64,000 nt of DNA from Microstegium vimineum (taxonomy: Eukaryota > Streptophyta > Magnoliopsida > Poales > Poaceae), in NCBI GenBank assembly GCA_022036555.1, contig CM039120.1, positions 19,298,350 to 19,362,349 of the forward strand. Reading direction: 5' to 3'. The notes beneath the pieces are model-generated. The model saw only the letters and a program-made list of their open reading frames with translations, did not search any database and was not told the DNA's origin. This document shows, piece by piece, positions 11,984 through 22,440 of the stretch. The position numbers were made by a program, and so were the translations under genes. Positions within the stretch are counted from its first letter, which is position 1. Every line of letters begins with the position of its first letter.

Positions 11984-12354
11984 CTTACGGTCACCATAGG
12001 CTTGCTTAGAGCTAAGGAACACAAGTGTGCACCACACCTAAGTCATGAAGCTTTCCTAAGTCAAGCTACTAGTCTCAACCCCTCTTTATAGTATGGCCAA
12101 AGATCAAATAAAGACCTATCTATACTAAGTGCCCTTCATCTCCTTATGCCACTTAGCCTATCACTCTAGGGTCTTCATTATGTCTCTTTGAAATCCAAAA
12201 CGATATCCATCTTGGGGGCTAAGTGATAACCATTGATGGACATTCATGTTGATCACTATGGCTAAGCTACGCATAGCCTCTGCAAACCACACATTAGCCA
12301 TAATAATCTCTAATTGTCGTTAATCACCAAAACCAACAGGGCCATGATTCTTCA
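11984..12354 (-). repeat. Copia-1 3' LTR (part), with PPT
   Basis: It matches 39936-40265 base for base except about ten scattered changes and continues about 20-45 bases further, to GATTCTTCA at 12354. Directly after it, ATCTCCCCCTTTTTGGTG is, on the minus strand, a PPT against the LTR start TGAAGAATC. The left part of this LTR is displaced by the gypsy insertion ending at 11983. Confidence 0.75.
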
Positions 12355-13640
12355 ATCTCCCCCTTTTTGGTGATTGACGACAATAACTCCTCGAGTATGG
12401 ATAAAAGAATGAATGGTTAGGATTTTAAGTGACTTGGATGGATTGAGCAAGAGTTAGTGAATAAGAGTGAAGTATACTTGTTCATCTAAGCCAAGCCACA
12501 AACATGGTACTCAATGAATATGAAATAGAATCGAGGTACCTCATGATATTCTCACACATATATAGGAGTATGGCGCGGAAGCTCAATTACCATTAGATCA
12601 TAGAGACATATCATGAATAGGTGACAACTCACAAGATATATTAGTGGATCACAAGAGTTTGTCACAAAACCACAATCACAGGAGTATCTCACAATCATCA
12701 AGCATCACACAAATATACAAATGCAAGTAAGATAGAAATGATGACATGAGAGTACGGGGAAAATAAGCACATCAAAGATCCAAATCCCTCCCCCTATCTC
12801 TAATACTCGACTCTCTCTCCCCTTTGGCGCCAAGCACCAAAAACTAAGGATCTGCTGAGCATCTAGAAGTGAAGCATCCGTGGTGTGAGGACAGAGGTCG
12901 AACTGAGAGTAGTCTGGACTGTCATCATTGTCCTCTACTGCCTGACCCTCTGAAGCTGCCGCTGTCTGTGAAGTGGTCTGGGTAGGCTGAGCTGACTCCT
13001 CTAACTCCCCATGAGGCTCGAAAGGTGTAGCATCCTGAGGTAGAGCTTCAGACGGTCCTGCCTCTGTAGATGCGGACACTGCGACCCGATGAGCGTAGAC
13101 TCGAGGCGGAGGAGAAGGTCTAGAAGCCAGAGCTGCAAGAGTGACTGTGGCAACTATCTTTGCTGGCTGACCCTGAAGCTGAGAGGGTGGAGACATGACA
13201 ATTGTCACGGCTGCTGCCTCCACTGCAAGCTAACCCTCTGTCTGAGCTGGTATCTTGGACTCGACTATCTCTGCTGCGACTGAAGTAGCATCTGTATGAA
13301 TAGCAACAAGAGGAGGAGTGGTCACTGTCTGAGTCGAGCAGTCTAGTGCAACCTCCGACGAGGCAACTGACAACAAGTGTGTGCCCGTCGCCGGAGGAGG
13401 AACCTCTGGAATAGGAGTGACAATCTGAGCTGCTCCTAGAGAGTCATCTCCTGTAATCTCCCTATAGGAGGCTATAAGGTCGCGAGAGGCCTCCACAATG
13501 GTAGTTCCCCAGATAGGTGTGCACCCTGTCTGAAACTCGCCAGGAGAAGCTAACCAAGAGGACACCTGGGTCCTCGAGGTCTGACACCGTGGAGAAGCTG
13601 GTGCCTTACTGTGCTGTCCACAGGACGGTAGCACTGGAGT
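12355..13640 (-). pseudogene. Copia-1 region downstream of pol (Sirevirus-type, decayed)
   Basis: This segment runs from the PPT into a minus-strand open region of 172 residues (13223-12705) that continues upstream to about 13640 after a stop. The translation is rich in Pro, Ser, Thr, Ala and Glu (for example PSEALPQDATPFEPHGELEE) without membrane segments. Further PPT-like tracts (CCCTCCCCCTA near 12785 and CTCTCCCCTTTGGCG near 12813) lie just past its end. Sireviruses often have an extra or env-like frame between RNase H and the 3' LTR, and the position fits that. I cannot assign the protein to a family. Assignment to copia-1 rests on the matching LTR. Confidence 0.5.
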
Positions 13641-14238
13641 AGGCACGATGATGAGGACACCGCCACGTTGGAGTTGAGGACGACTCCAATTCAAGAAGGG
13701 GGGATGATGAGGACATCTCTATGCTACGCCATCGCCTTTCCCAAGTTGCAACACATCTCCAACTCAGCTACCACGTCGACTTCGAATCTGTTTCGGAGTC
13801 CAGGACCAGCAAGGAGTAAAACGGACGCCCAGGACGCATCCGGACTCTGTTTTCAATGATTCACACACGGATGGAAATATAATTTCATAAGGAAACCAAT
13901 GGAGTTGGTTGGATGTCTAAATTCCTTCTGAGTCATCAGGAAACGTCGAAACAAGTCAGCATCCAGAATCTGTTCCGGTGCTGCGTCACTGTTTTTTGTC
14001 CGATGGGCCGTGTATCGTTGTTGAGCCCATTAGGGGGGCACGTCTAGGGGAGGCGACGACCCTTAGACTTATATAAACAGCCGTCGCCACTCTCGTTAGG
14101 GTTTGAGTTTTGTTTTAGAGTTTAGTTTTCCATCGAGAAACTGAATCGTTCATTGTAACTGTGTCGATTAGTCCTTTTACAGTGATCCAGGGCCCTCTTT
14201 CTTGATCTCCTCCACTGTGTCGATTAGTCCTTTGGAAC
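13640..14238 (+). repeat. Gypsy LTR fragment with end of pol
   Basis: A short plus-strand frame TATLELRTTPIQEGG resembles a gypsy pol C-terminus. It runs into the purine tract AAGAAGGGGGGA, then TGATGAGGACATC, the likely LTR start at 13691. Within the LTR, GATGGGCCGTGTATCG, a TATATAAAC TATA box near 14072, and GTTAGGGTTTGAGTTTTGTTT have counterparts in the same order at 60500-60670. The LTR is cut at 14238 by the Tekay-type element. The left boundary is approximate. Confidence 0.55.
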
Positions 14239-15982
14239 TGTAACACCCCAAAATTTGCATTGTTTCAAAAAGTGTTAAATTTATTTAATTATGCTTTTAC
14301 TTCTATGCATTTAATATATAATTGAGAAAAATATATATAGTTTTTGTGAAATTAAAATATATCATGTAGCAACATGTTTTTGCATTCATGCTGGTGCATT
14401 TATTGTTTTGTATTAAGTGGTTTTGAAAAGGATTCAAATTCTATTTTGAAATGTGTTTGAAATTAGTTTTGAAAATAGTTCTGGAAAAATGGAAAAAACC
14501 TTTTATTTTCTCCCTTTCCCTCTTTCTCCTTTTCGGCCTGCACAGCCCAGCCTGGCACTGCCCTTCTCCCCTCTTCCTTCCCGCATGGGCCGGTCCACCT
14601 CGCTCGGGCCCAGCAGAGCGCGAGCAGGAGCGCCCCTCCCCTTTGCCCTCTGTGCCGCTGACCTCCCAAGCCCGCACATGAGTCCCTCCCCCTCCTTCCT
14701 TTTCTGGCTCAAAGGAAACCGAGCAGAGCTCGAATTAAAACTCCAATCGAAGCCATTTTCTCCAGGCATTTCTTGCCAAATCAATTGGCTTTAAGACGTA
14801 GGCACCCCCTATTCACTCTGTTTCTCCATTTACTATGCGCCCATGCCTTGCCCTAGCACCGCAGCGCATTCCCGAGCTCGGAGCTTCGCTGCCGTCGCCA
14901 TTGAAGTCCACCGGAGCTCCACAGACCTCCATCTTCTACGGAACGAGGTTTGAGGAGCCCTGAAGCCCTCCCATTCTCAATTTCTCTTTTCCTTGGCCTC
15001 ACCGGCCGATCGCCGTTCGCATGGAACCCGGCGCCGCCCTACACCGCCTTCGTCATTCCTCTGTCCACGCGAACACCCTAGGTGAGTACGCGTCGTTCCC
15101 CACTTCCTTCCGGATCTCTCAGTTCGTGATTTGGTGGCCCTTGCGCCGCTAAGCCCTTGCGCCGCCGCCCTTCAGGCCGGCATCCATGGCGAGCCGCCGT
15201 CGGCCCTCTGTTCCAGCCGACACGGCCTCTGTCCTCTCCACTTTCTAATCTCAGCCATCCCACTCAGATCGGATGGATCTCAGGGCTCGATACCCCTTCG
15301 ATCCGACACTCTTGCAAAAGAACCCCTTAGCGTTTCTAAGTGTCAACCCGCGGTACTATAGTGCCCTCCTTGTTTACATGTTTGCCACTGGAAAACGTAT
15401 TCTCTTCCGGTTTTGTTTTATTTAAAAATAAATGAAAAATGTTTATTTACAGAATTGCCACTCGATTTCAAATGCTTATAACTTGCTCATTTTAAATCCG
15501 ATTTGATCCGTTCAAGTTGCGTTAGATTCGTAATAAAATTATCATTATGTTAATACCACTATTGGTTAGTTTTGAAAAAGTTTAATTTTGTGATTATATT
15601 TAAATCAATATCTTTCTATAGGAAACCTCTGCGTAGAGTTGTAAAGTCCTACACCTCTGCGCAGAGTGAAAAACTATCATGATAGCCGTGCTCACGGACA
15701 CGAGCAGCTCGGAAAACTTACAGAATTATTGGGTTCTTATTTTTATGTGGCTTATTCAAGTATTATTTATTTATTGTATCATTGTCATTTACCTTATGAT
15801 CATGGATATTTGAGCTTATGCAATCACCTTGGCAATTGTTGATATTAATGTAAACATGATCTAGTTAAAATGCTTACCACTATGAACCATGCATATCCAT
15901 TTGAGCTTCATGAACCCCGTGTTGTATTTGCTGAGTACGTATGTGCTCACCCTTGCATTCAAACACCACAGATGAAGATTGG

Positions 15983-17222
15983 TGTCGATGTCTAAAATGG
16001 CGGGGTCTAGACGGCCAACAAGTAAATTTCTAAGCGTGTCGAAGTTTGGATGGTTACGCTCAGAGAACATGGAGGTTTATACTGGTTCGGGCACGAACGC
16101 CCTACATCCAGTGTGTTGCGGGGTTGTATTACCGAGCGCGGAGAGCTCGTAGGGGGGAGCTACAAGCTTTGGTGAGAGGGGACGCTGTCGCCGGGTCTCG
16201 TGCGTATGAGGTTCTTGGTTCTGGTGAGTGCTCGCGTGTGTGCGAGTTTGAGTGTGTGTGAATGAATGTTGGAATGTCGAGAGAGCGAGATTGGGGGTCC
16301 ATTCCCTCCCTTTATACGTAGGGAGAGATGGAGGAGTACAGTAGAGAGAAGGGGAGTGACGTGGGCCTGGCTTGGGCTGCTGCCGAAGGAAGCCTTTGTC
16401 TTCATCATGTCTTCCTTCCTGAGGAAGATTGCGCCAGTAGACGCATGTCCGAGTCATGTTCGTCCTTGTCGAGCTGTAGCCATACGCCTTGTGATCGGGA
16501 AACTTGCTGTTCCCCTTTCCGGGTATGGGCGGAGGTTGGTCGCACAGGACCAGGCACCCCCGCATACCGTCATACAGGACTTGATGACGCCCTAATCCCT
16601 ATTGGGGTGTCCGTCGAAGACATGGCGTGGATATCACGTGCGGAAGTCGTCGGTTAGGCAGCACAGGACCCTGTACTGCAAGGTGAATAGAAGTCGGCAT
16701 GGTGGCTCATGCCTTGAACCCCATCCCTGAGGACGGAGCGTACTGTGGACCTTTTGAGTCTGTGGGCTAGGGCGCCCCAGGCTATGTATGGCAATGAGAC
16801 CTCCGAGGGCGAGGGTCGTCACAGATGACGTTTGCCGGGCTCGGACGGGGCGGGAGAGCCCCTGAGGGTTAGCGGCGCCGCGGGCGACGCCACCTTGGCT
16901 CGGGCGAGGCGGAAGAGCCCCCGAGGGTTGATGATGTCACGGGTGACGCCTCCTTGGCTCGGGCGAGGCGGAGGCGCCCCCGAGGGCAGATGACATCACA
17001 GGCGACGCCACCTTGGCTCGGGCGAGGTGGAAGAGCCCCCGAGGGTTGATGATGTCACGGGCGACGTCACCTTAGCTCGGGCGAGGCGAAGGAGCCCCTG
17101 AGGGTTAATGACGTTACGGGCGACGTCACCTTGGCTCGGGCGAGGCGAAGGAGCCCCTTGATGGTGGTTTTTGTTTTTGTAGAGTCTGGTAATTTGGGTA
17201 CCCTATTTCTGGGTATCCGACA
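15983..17222 (-). repeat. Solo gypsy LTR, 1240 bp
   Basis: It starts TGTCGATGTCTAAAATGG and ends GGGTATCCGACA, and is homologous along its length to the LTR at 10942-11983. No internal gypsy sequence accompanies it, so it is a solo LTR left by LTR-LTR recombination. Flanks ATTGG and GTTAG are only a degenerate match, so the target duplication has mutated or been lost. Confidence 0.8.
16805..17158 (-). repeat. Six tandem 59-bp units in solo LTR U3
   Basis: GAGGG starts recur at 16805, 16864, 16923, 16982, 17041 and 17100, each exactly 59 bases apart, making 354 bases with no indels. Each unit pairs a GTCAC..GCGACGTCACC-type core with CTTGGCTCGGGCGAGGCGG. The related LTR at 10942 has only two units. 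Confidence 0.85.
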
Positions 17223-17477
17223 GTTAGGTTGATGACTACCGCAATGAGTACTAGACTTGGAAGCAACCAGTCAACCAGTCCCTTTGGAGCTTCCGCACAA
17301 GTCGTCGTTTAGTTTAATATTTATTTGTTTAAAACTCTGTAATGAATATTTATTTCGCTATGTAATAAGCACTGTGATGGTATTTTTTATAATTTGTCAA
17401 CTCATGTGTGCGACTTTTCCTGGGGTGCACATGAGCCTTTTATGCACTTGTTTTTTTTCTTGAAAACGGGTGTGACA

Positions 17478-17492
17478 AATTGGTATCAAAAC
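17478..17492 (+). other. Tekay-type primer binding site
   Basis: AATTGGTATCAAAAC directly follows the LTR end TGTGACA. It matches the initiator-methionine tRNA site with a change in the last bases. The spacing and the AAT lead are as in other Del/Tekay elements. Confidence 0.75.
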
Positions 17493-18400
17493 TTATGTTG
17501 ACAACTACTATGCAAGCATAGTAGTTGTGGTCTCTATCTAAAGTTTAGTTTGCTACAAAAACTATTTTCTACAACCTTGTCCTTTGAATTGATTAATTCT
17601 CAATCCTTGTCTTATTATCTCCCCGTTGATGGCTTCCTTTGAGCTACTATTTCTTATCACCTTGAATATTTTGTTTCTCTTCGTTTTACTAAGTTTTTAG
17701 ACTCACTTTGTTCAAAATCTTTATGGACTTTCATCACCTACATCCCATTTCCTAGGATGTCAACCAATTGAGCAGAAGTGCGAATAGTATCGTAGTTGAG
17801 TAGTAATCGAGTCTTTGGTGTAGTGTGAACCCTTTGTGCTTGAATTATTTGTCATTGTGTGAATGTGTAATTTGGATCTTTGTATTGCTTGCTGGAGATC
17901 TTGTGGTTATACCTACAAGTTTTCAAAGTCTTATAATAAATAGTTAATGTCATACATATAGATGTGTTGGGTTTGTCATGTCTCCGTCCTTACTGTTTTC
18001 TGGAGCAGTCTGCAATGTTTCTGTTATATCTGAAGATATGATCATGCAAAGTTCATGCAATTTTTCTGGGAACAACTATACTTACCCCTGGTTCATGTCC
18101 AATTGGAATAACCCACACAACTGTTTTATTTTAAGAGATATGTCTGTTGCAAGTTGAGGTTTCTGCGTAGTCTGGAACCTAAAACAGAATCTGTTAATTG
18201 CTGTTTTACGCAATTTTGACTTCTGAATCTGGGAATGACATATGAAACAAAGTTTTATAGCATTTCAATAGCTTTCCAGAAAGTCTAGAACCAACTCATT
18301 TTGATATTTGTAACTCGAGTTATGACTGTTTTACTGCAGTATTGTCTAATAGACTCGTCCAGAAAATTTCAGATTAACATATACCAGCTGCTCATGGATG
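17493..18400 (+). other. Non-coding interior where gag and protease should be
   Basis: Tekay elements normally carry gag and protease between the PBS and RT. Here the stretch is AT-rich, has stops in all frames and shows no zinc knuckle or gag block. It has either been replaced by unrelated sequence or decayed beyond recognition. I see no other feature in it. Confidence 0.5.
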
Positions 18401-18413
18401 CCCCTCGGTCAAT

Positions 18414-19960
18414 ATGTTCTTAAGGGGGGTAGAATTTCATATGGGTCCAGTTATTTTTGTTGACAAGAAGTATGGTGGTCAGAGGATGTGTGTTGATTAT
18501 ATATTACTCAATAAGGTTACAATCAAGAACAAGTATTCTTTGCTTAGAATTGATGATTTGTTTGATCAGTTGAGAGGTGCTTGTGTGTTCTCAAAGATTG
18601 GTCTTCGTTCTGGCTATCATCAATTGAAGATCCATGCTAGTGACATTCCAAATACAACTTTCACCATGAGGTAGGGTCTGTATGAGTACACTCTTATGTC
18701 GTTTGGATTGACCAATGCTCCTGCCTACTTTATGTACATGATGAATAAGGTGTTTATATATGGAGTACTTGGATAAATTTGTGGTTGTGTTCATTGATAA
18801 TATATTGATGTTCTCTATAAATGAGGGAGAACATGCTGAACATCTGAGGTTGGTATTGAAGAAGCTTAGAGATCACAAGTTGTATGCTAAGCGAAGCAAG
18901 TGTGAGTTCTGGTTGAGGAAGTTTCTTTTCTTGATCATGTTGTCTCTAATGGAGGTATTTCTGTTGATCCAAGCAAGGTGAGAGATGTGTTGAATTGGAA
19001 CCCACCAACTAATGTTACTGAGATTCGTAGTTTTCTTGGTTTAGCTAGTTACTATAGAAGGTTCATTGAAGGGTTCTCAAAGCTTGCAAATCCTATGACT
19101 GCATTGTTAGAGAAAATGTCAAGTTTGTCTGGTCTAATCAATGTCAAGCCAACTTTGAAGAGTTGAAGAAGAGGTTGACTACAACACCTGTGTTGATACT
19201 GCCATATCTGAGTAAGAGTTTCTCTATCCATTATGATGCTTCTCGTACTGGTTTGGGATGTGTTCTTATACAAGAAGGCATAATTGTTGCTTATACATCT
19301 AGGCAGTTGAGGAAACATGAATTGAATTACCCTACTCATGATTTAGAACTTGTTGTTGTAGTACATGCTTGAAAGATTTGGAGACACTATTTGATTGGAC
19401 ATAAGTGTGACATAGATACTAATCTAAGATCTTGGAATATATCTTCACCCAGTCTGATCTGAACTTGAGACAGTGCAGATGGCTAGAATTGATCAAGGAT
19501 TATGATCTGGATGTGCATTATCACCCTAGGAAGCCAATAATGTTGTTGCAGATGCTCTCAGTAGAAAGAGTGTAGTTCATGAGTTGCTTGTGCCAGCTAT
19601 GCCAGGAGATCCGCAAAGGTCAGTTGCAGGATGAGAAGCTGAAAGATATAGGAGAGAATCTAGTAATTGGTAAGTCACCTGGTTTCCGCATGGATGATAA
19701 TGGAACTTTGTGGTTTGGTAATCACTTGTGTGTACCAGAAGAGCAAATACCTCTAGATGATCTTAATGTTTCTTATTATTTGACTTATGAAGAGTATCCA
19801 GTTAAGATTCTTGAAATGGTAGAAAGAGTAACCAGAAGCAGAGTAATTAAAATATACAAGTTCAGTGGAACCGGTATTCAGAGGCAGAAGCAACTTGGGA
19901 AAGAGAAGATGATCTGAGGAAATCATACCCGCAGTTGTTTGAGTAAGCCAACTAATCTCG
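18414..19960 (+). pseudogene. Tekay-type RT-RNase H with integrase deleted
   Basis: RT is seen as MCVDYILLNKVTIKNKYSL, FDQLRGACVFSKI, SGYHQLKIHASDIP and YEYTLMSFGLTNAPAYFMY in successive frames. The catalytic box reads VFIDNILMFS, with Asn for the second Asp of the usual F/YxDD, so RT is dead. Then FLGLASYYRRFIEGFSKLA, and RNase H as HYDASRTGLGCVLIQEG and YPTHDLELVVVVHA (stop after it). From about 19579 the frame MSCLCQLCQEIRKGQLQDEK leads into a pre-integrase stretch, then jumps to YPVKILEMVERVTRSRVIK, the extreme C-terminal tail. Zinc finger, catalytic core and most of the C-terminus of integrase are missing. Confidence 0.82.
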
Positions 19961-19972
19961 AGGACGAGATTC

Positions 19973-19990
19973 TTTTAAGGGGGGTAGATT
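19973..19990 (+). other. Tekay-type polypurine tract
   Basis: TTTTAAGGGGGGTAGATT lies directly before the 3' LTR start TGTAACACCCC at 19991, as expected for the plus-strand primer. Confidence 0.75.
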
Positions 19991-20618
19991 TGTAACACCC
20001 CAAAATTTGCATTGTTTCGAAAAGTGTTAAAAATATTTAATTATGCTTTTACTGCTATGCATTTAATATATAATTGAGAAAAATATATATAGTTTTTGTG
20101 AAATTAAAATATATCATGTAGCAACATGTTTTTGCATTCATGCTGGTGCATTTATTGTTTTGTATTGAGTGGTTTTGAAAAGGATTCAAACTCTGTTTTG
20201 AAATATGTTTGAAATTAGTTTTGAAAATAGTTCTGGAAAATGGAAAAAATCTTTTATTTTCTCCCTTTCCCTCTTTCTCCTTTTCAGCGTGCTCAGCCCA
20301 GCCTGGCGCTGGCCTTCACCACTCTTCCTTCCCACGTGGGACGGTCCACCTCGCTCGGGCCCAGCAGAGCACGAGTAGGAGCGCCCCCTCCCCTTTGCCC
20401 TCTGTGTCGCTGACCTCCCAGGCCCGCACATGAGTCCCTCCCCCTCCTTCCTTTTCTAGCTCGAACGAAACAGAGAAGAGCTCGAATTAAAACTCCAATC
20501 GAAGTCGTTTTCTCTGGGAATTTCTTGCCAAATCAATTGGCTTTAAGACGTCGACACCCCCTCTTCACTCTGTTTCTCCATTTACCGCCTTGCCCTAGCA
20601 CCGCAGCGCGTTCCTGAG
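19991..20618 (+). repeat. Tekay-type 3' LTR, truncated
   Basis: It aligns with 14239 onward in the 5' LTR until CGCGTTCCTGAG, where similarity stops and TGTTGACACAAA begins. Roughly 1.4 kb of LTR is missing, so the element was truncated here by insertion or deletion. Confidence 0.8.
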
Positions 20619-21118
20619 TGTTGACACAAATTTTGGCACAAAGGATAAACCGCAAGCGCACGGCTGTCAAGGTAGCTTTCACCCGAGAGTATTCCAAGGT
20701 ATCGAATCCACGAGGAACGTGAAGTGCACTTAACAAAGAACTAAGTTCGTCCTATGATAACACAAGGGGTTTATGATAGGTTGGGTAGAGAGGATCTTCT
20801 ATGGTTATGAAACTAGCAAGGTAAGGTAAGATACAAAGGTTGTTCACTTCGGGCCACTAGGCCACTTAGCAACGGAAAGGGATGAGAAGGGTGCTAAACC
20901 GCCTAGCACAAGAAGGCCTACGTTTTAAGAACTTGGCCGAACGTGGTGGGATCAAAGCCTAGATAGGTCTGTCACCCCTACTAGGTACCACAAACAAACC
21001 GTTGGACAAGCCGCAGACACAGGTAAGCGTATAGCCTAGACACCACGTCTACACTATATCTTACTACTCTAATCTGGATCCCGGTGAAATTGATTAGAGT
21101 ACCGGTTTAAGGGCGGTG
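20619..21118. other. Unassigned fragment, LTR-like start
   Basis: It begins TGTTGACACAAATTTTGG, a plausible LTR start, and runs through GCGCACGGCTGTCAAGG to about 21118, where the Tat LTR match begins. No coding sequence is seen. It replaces the first part of the Tat 5' LTR, which at 32607-32690 has a quite different sequence. It may be an LTR fragment of another gypsy family. Confidence 0.4.
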
Positions 21119-22401
21119 AACATTCGGAAAAGTCCGTGCGGTCGGTTAATTCCCAAATTCGGTGATCGGTCACGCAATCGGTTAATTAGAAGAAGGACGG
21201 TTTTTATCGGAGCGACAAAGGTGGCAAGTGACAGCCGAATTAGTAACGATAGCTGCGATAATTAAGGCAATGAAGACTCTGAAGGAAACCAAAGTCAAAA
21301 TATTGTATTTCTTCCTTTAATATTTTGTAGCCGTGTCCTCTTAGGACTCATGTCATAGCCAGGGTATAAATATAAGCCCTTAGCTATTGTAAAAGAGTGT
21401 TCACAACCAAATCAATACAACCGGCCCCGTGCCAACTTCGAGTCCTTTTGTCGTGTCGTTGAGTTCTTCGAGAGGAATCATGTCTAGTGTCATGCGGTGG
21501 ATTTAGATACTGATGCAAGTAGTCTTGTTTATTGTCAATGATCGTGCGGCGGATCCTTGATTGATGATCAAGAAGTCTTTACTTATGTTTTGTTTATAAG
21601 TAATACCGTGCGGCAGGTGTTTGCTCGATATGCTTAGCATAAGCAAGATAGTTATCGGCTCTCATAGATTTGGCAAAATCTATTAGATTCATTAAGTTAT
21701 CGTGTTGCATGTTTTAGATAATCTTTATATATTTGCAAACACTCTTTTGCCCAATCTAGATTAACACGGTTCAACTCTTGTTATTTTTTATAGATTTATC
21801 CATGTTACAACGAGTTGTTGCTTTCATGTTGTTCCTCTAAGTAGATCTTATATCTATAGTAGCCGAATTAGTTTTGAATCTAGATTGTTACGTGGTGCGG
21901 GTTCATGCATGCTATCCATGTTTAAGCATTGATGACGCTAGGTATCGTGTGGCAGATGCAGGCTTTAGATTAGTTTAATCATGTTTGCTTACGTGTTTCC
22001 TTCATCATGGACCCCAATTCGGCTGACTATCGAGCTTGGTTATGCTTTAATCTATATTCAACTACGATTCGTTTGTACGTCCTTTTCCCATGCATGCGCG
22101 TTCGGCAATCGGTGGTTTACGTGCTTTATGTCTACTTTAGCCGAATGTTCCATAAAACCTGTTGGCAGATAGCTTTCATAGATGTATGTCGTTGTAAGTG
22201 GCTTCAAGGCCGTACATATGGAACTGTCTGGTATTATCCGGCACGTTCCAGTTTATATCTAATGACTTTCATCCCATGTTAGTTTCAGGTCAAACTGACT
22301 AGCACGTTTTCGGTTCTCGAAACATCCGGGCACCTGTTTGAAGTCAAGCTTTCCGGCTTGTTGTGTGTGAGACACAGTACGTCACTTTTTGTGTCAACAC
22401 A
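21119..22401 (+). repeat. Tat 5' LTR, 5'-truncated
   Basis: It matches 32690-33958 with a few percent change. A TATA box (TATAAATA) is at 21365-21372. It ends GTGTCAACACA at 22401 before the PBS. Four copies of a motif close to GTGCGGCRG lie near 21494, 21544, 21608 and 21948. The open frames at 21981-22282 are LTR sequence, repeated in the 3' LTR. Confidence 0.8.
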
Positions 22402-22423
22402 CTTTTTGGCACGCTCGGTGGGA
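22402..22423 (+). other. Tat primer binding site region
   Basis: Directly after the LTR lies CTTTTTGGCACGCTCGGTGG. TGGC plus a CGGTGGG run a few bases inside the LTR is the usual gypsy arrangement. I cannot name the tRNA with confidence. Confidence 0.5.
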
Positions 22424-22440
22424 CACACCATATTTTCAAG

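Larger units (their letters stand above)
14239..17477 (+). repeat. Tekay-type 5' LTR, interrupted
   Basis: The LTR spans 14239-15982 and 17223-17477, ending GGTGTGACA against the PBS, about 2.0 kb once the inserted solo LTR is discounted. 14239-14870 pairs with 19991-20618 at high identity. The GC-rich patch 14520-15330 gives several open frames on both strands, but these lie within the LTR and have no domain. Confidence 0.8.
14239..20618 (+). mobile_element. Tekay/Del-type gypsy element, non-autonomous remnant
   Basis: A plus-strand element with LTRs that open TGTAACACCCCAAAATTTGCA at 14239 and 19991 and a methionine-tRNA PBS at 17478. The TGTAACACCCC start, the AATTGGTATCA PBS and the RT sequence are typical of the Tekay/Del chromovirus clade. 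Inside, gag and protease are absent, RT and RNase H are decayed, and almost all of integrase is missing. The 5' LTR holds a solo LTR of another family and the 3' LTR is cut at 20618. Confidence 0.82.

Noticed and set aside
14441..15361. GC-rich open frames that could be a host exon
   Set aside because: The segment is part of the Tekay-type LTR and recurs at 20186-20433.
21981..22282. Frames duplicated almost exactly at 33538-33839
   Set aside because: They are the paired Tat LTRs, not duplicated genes.
22361..22440. Alternative gag start at 22363 in the Tat element
   Set aside because: The codons before 22441 overlap the LTR end and PBS; Met 22441 lies after the PBS and fits.
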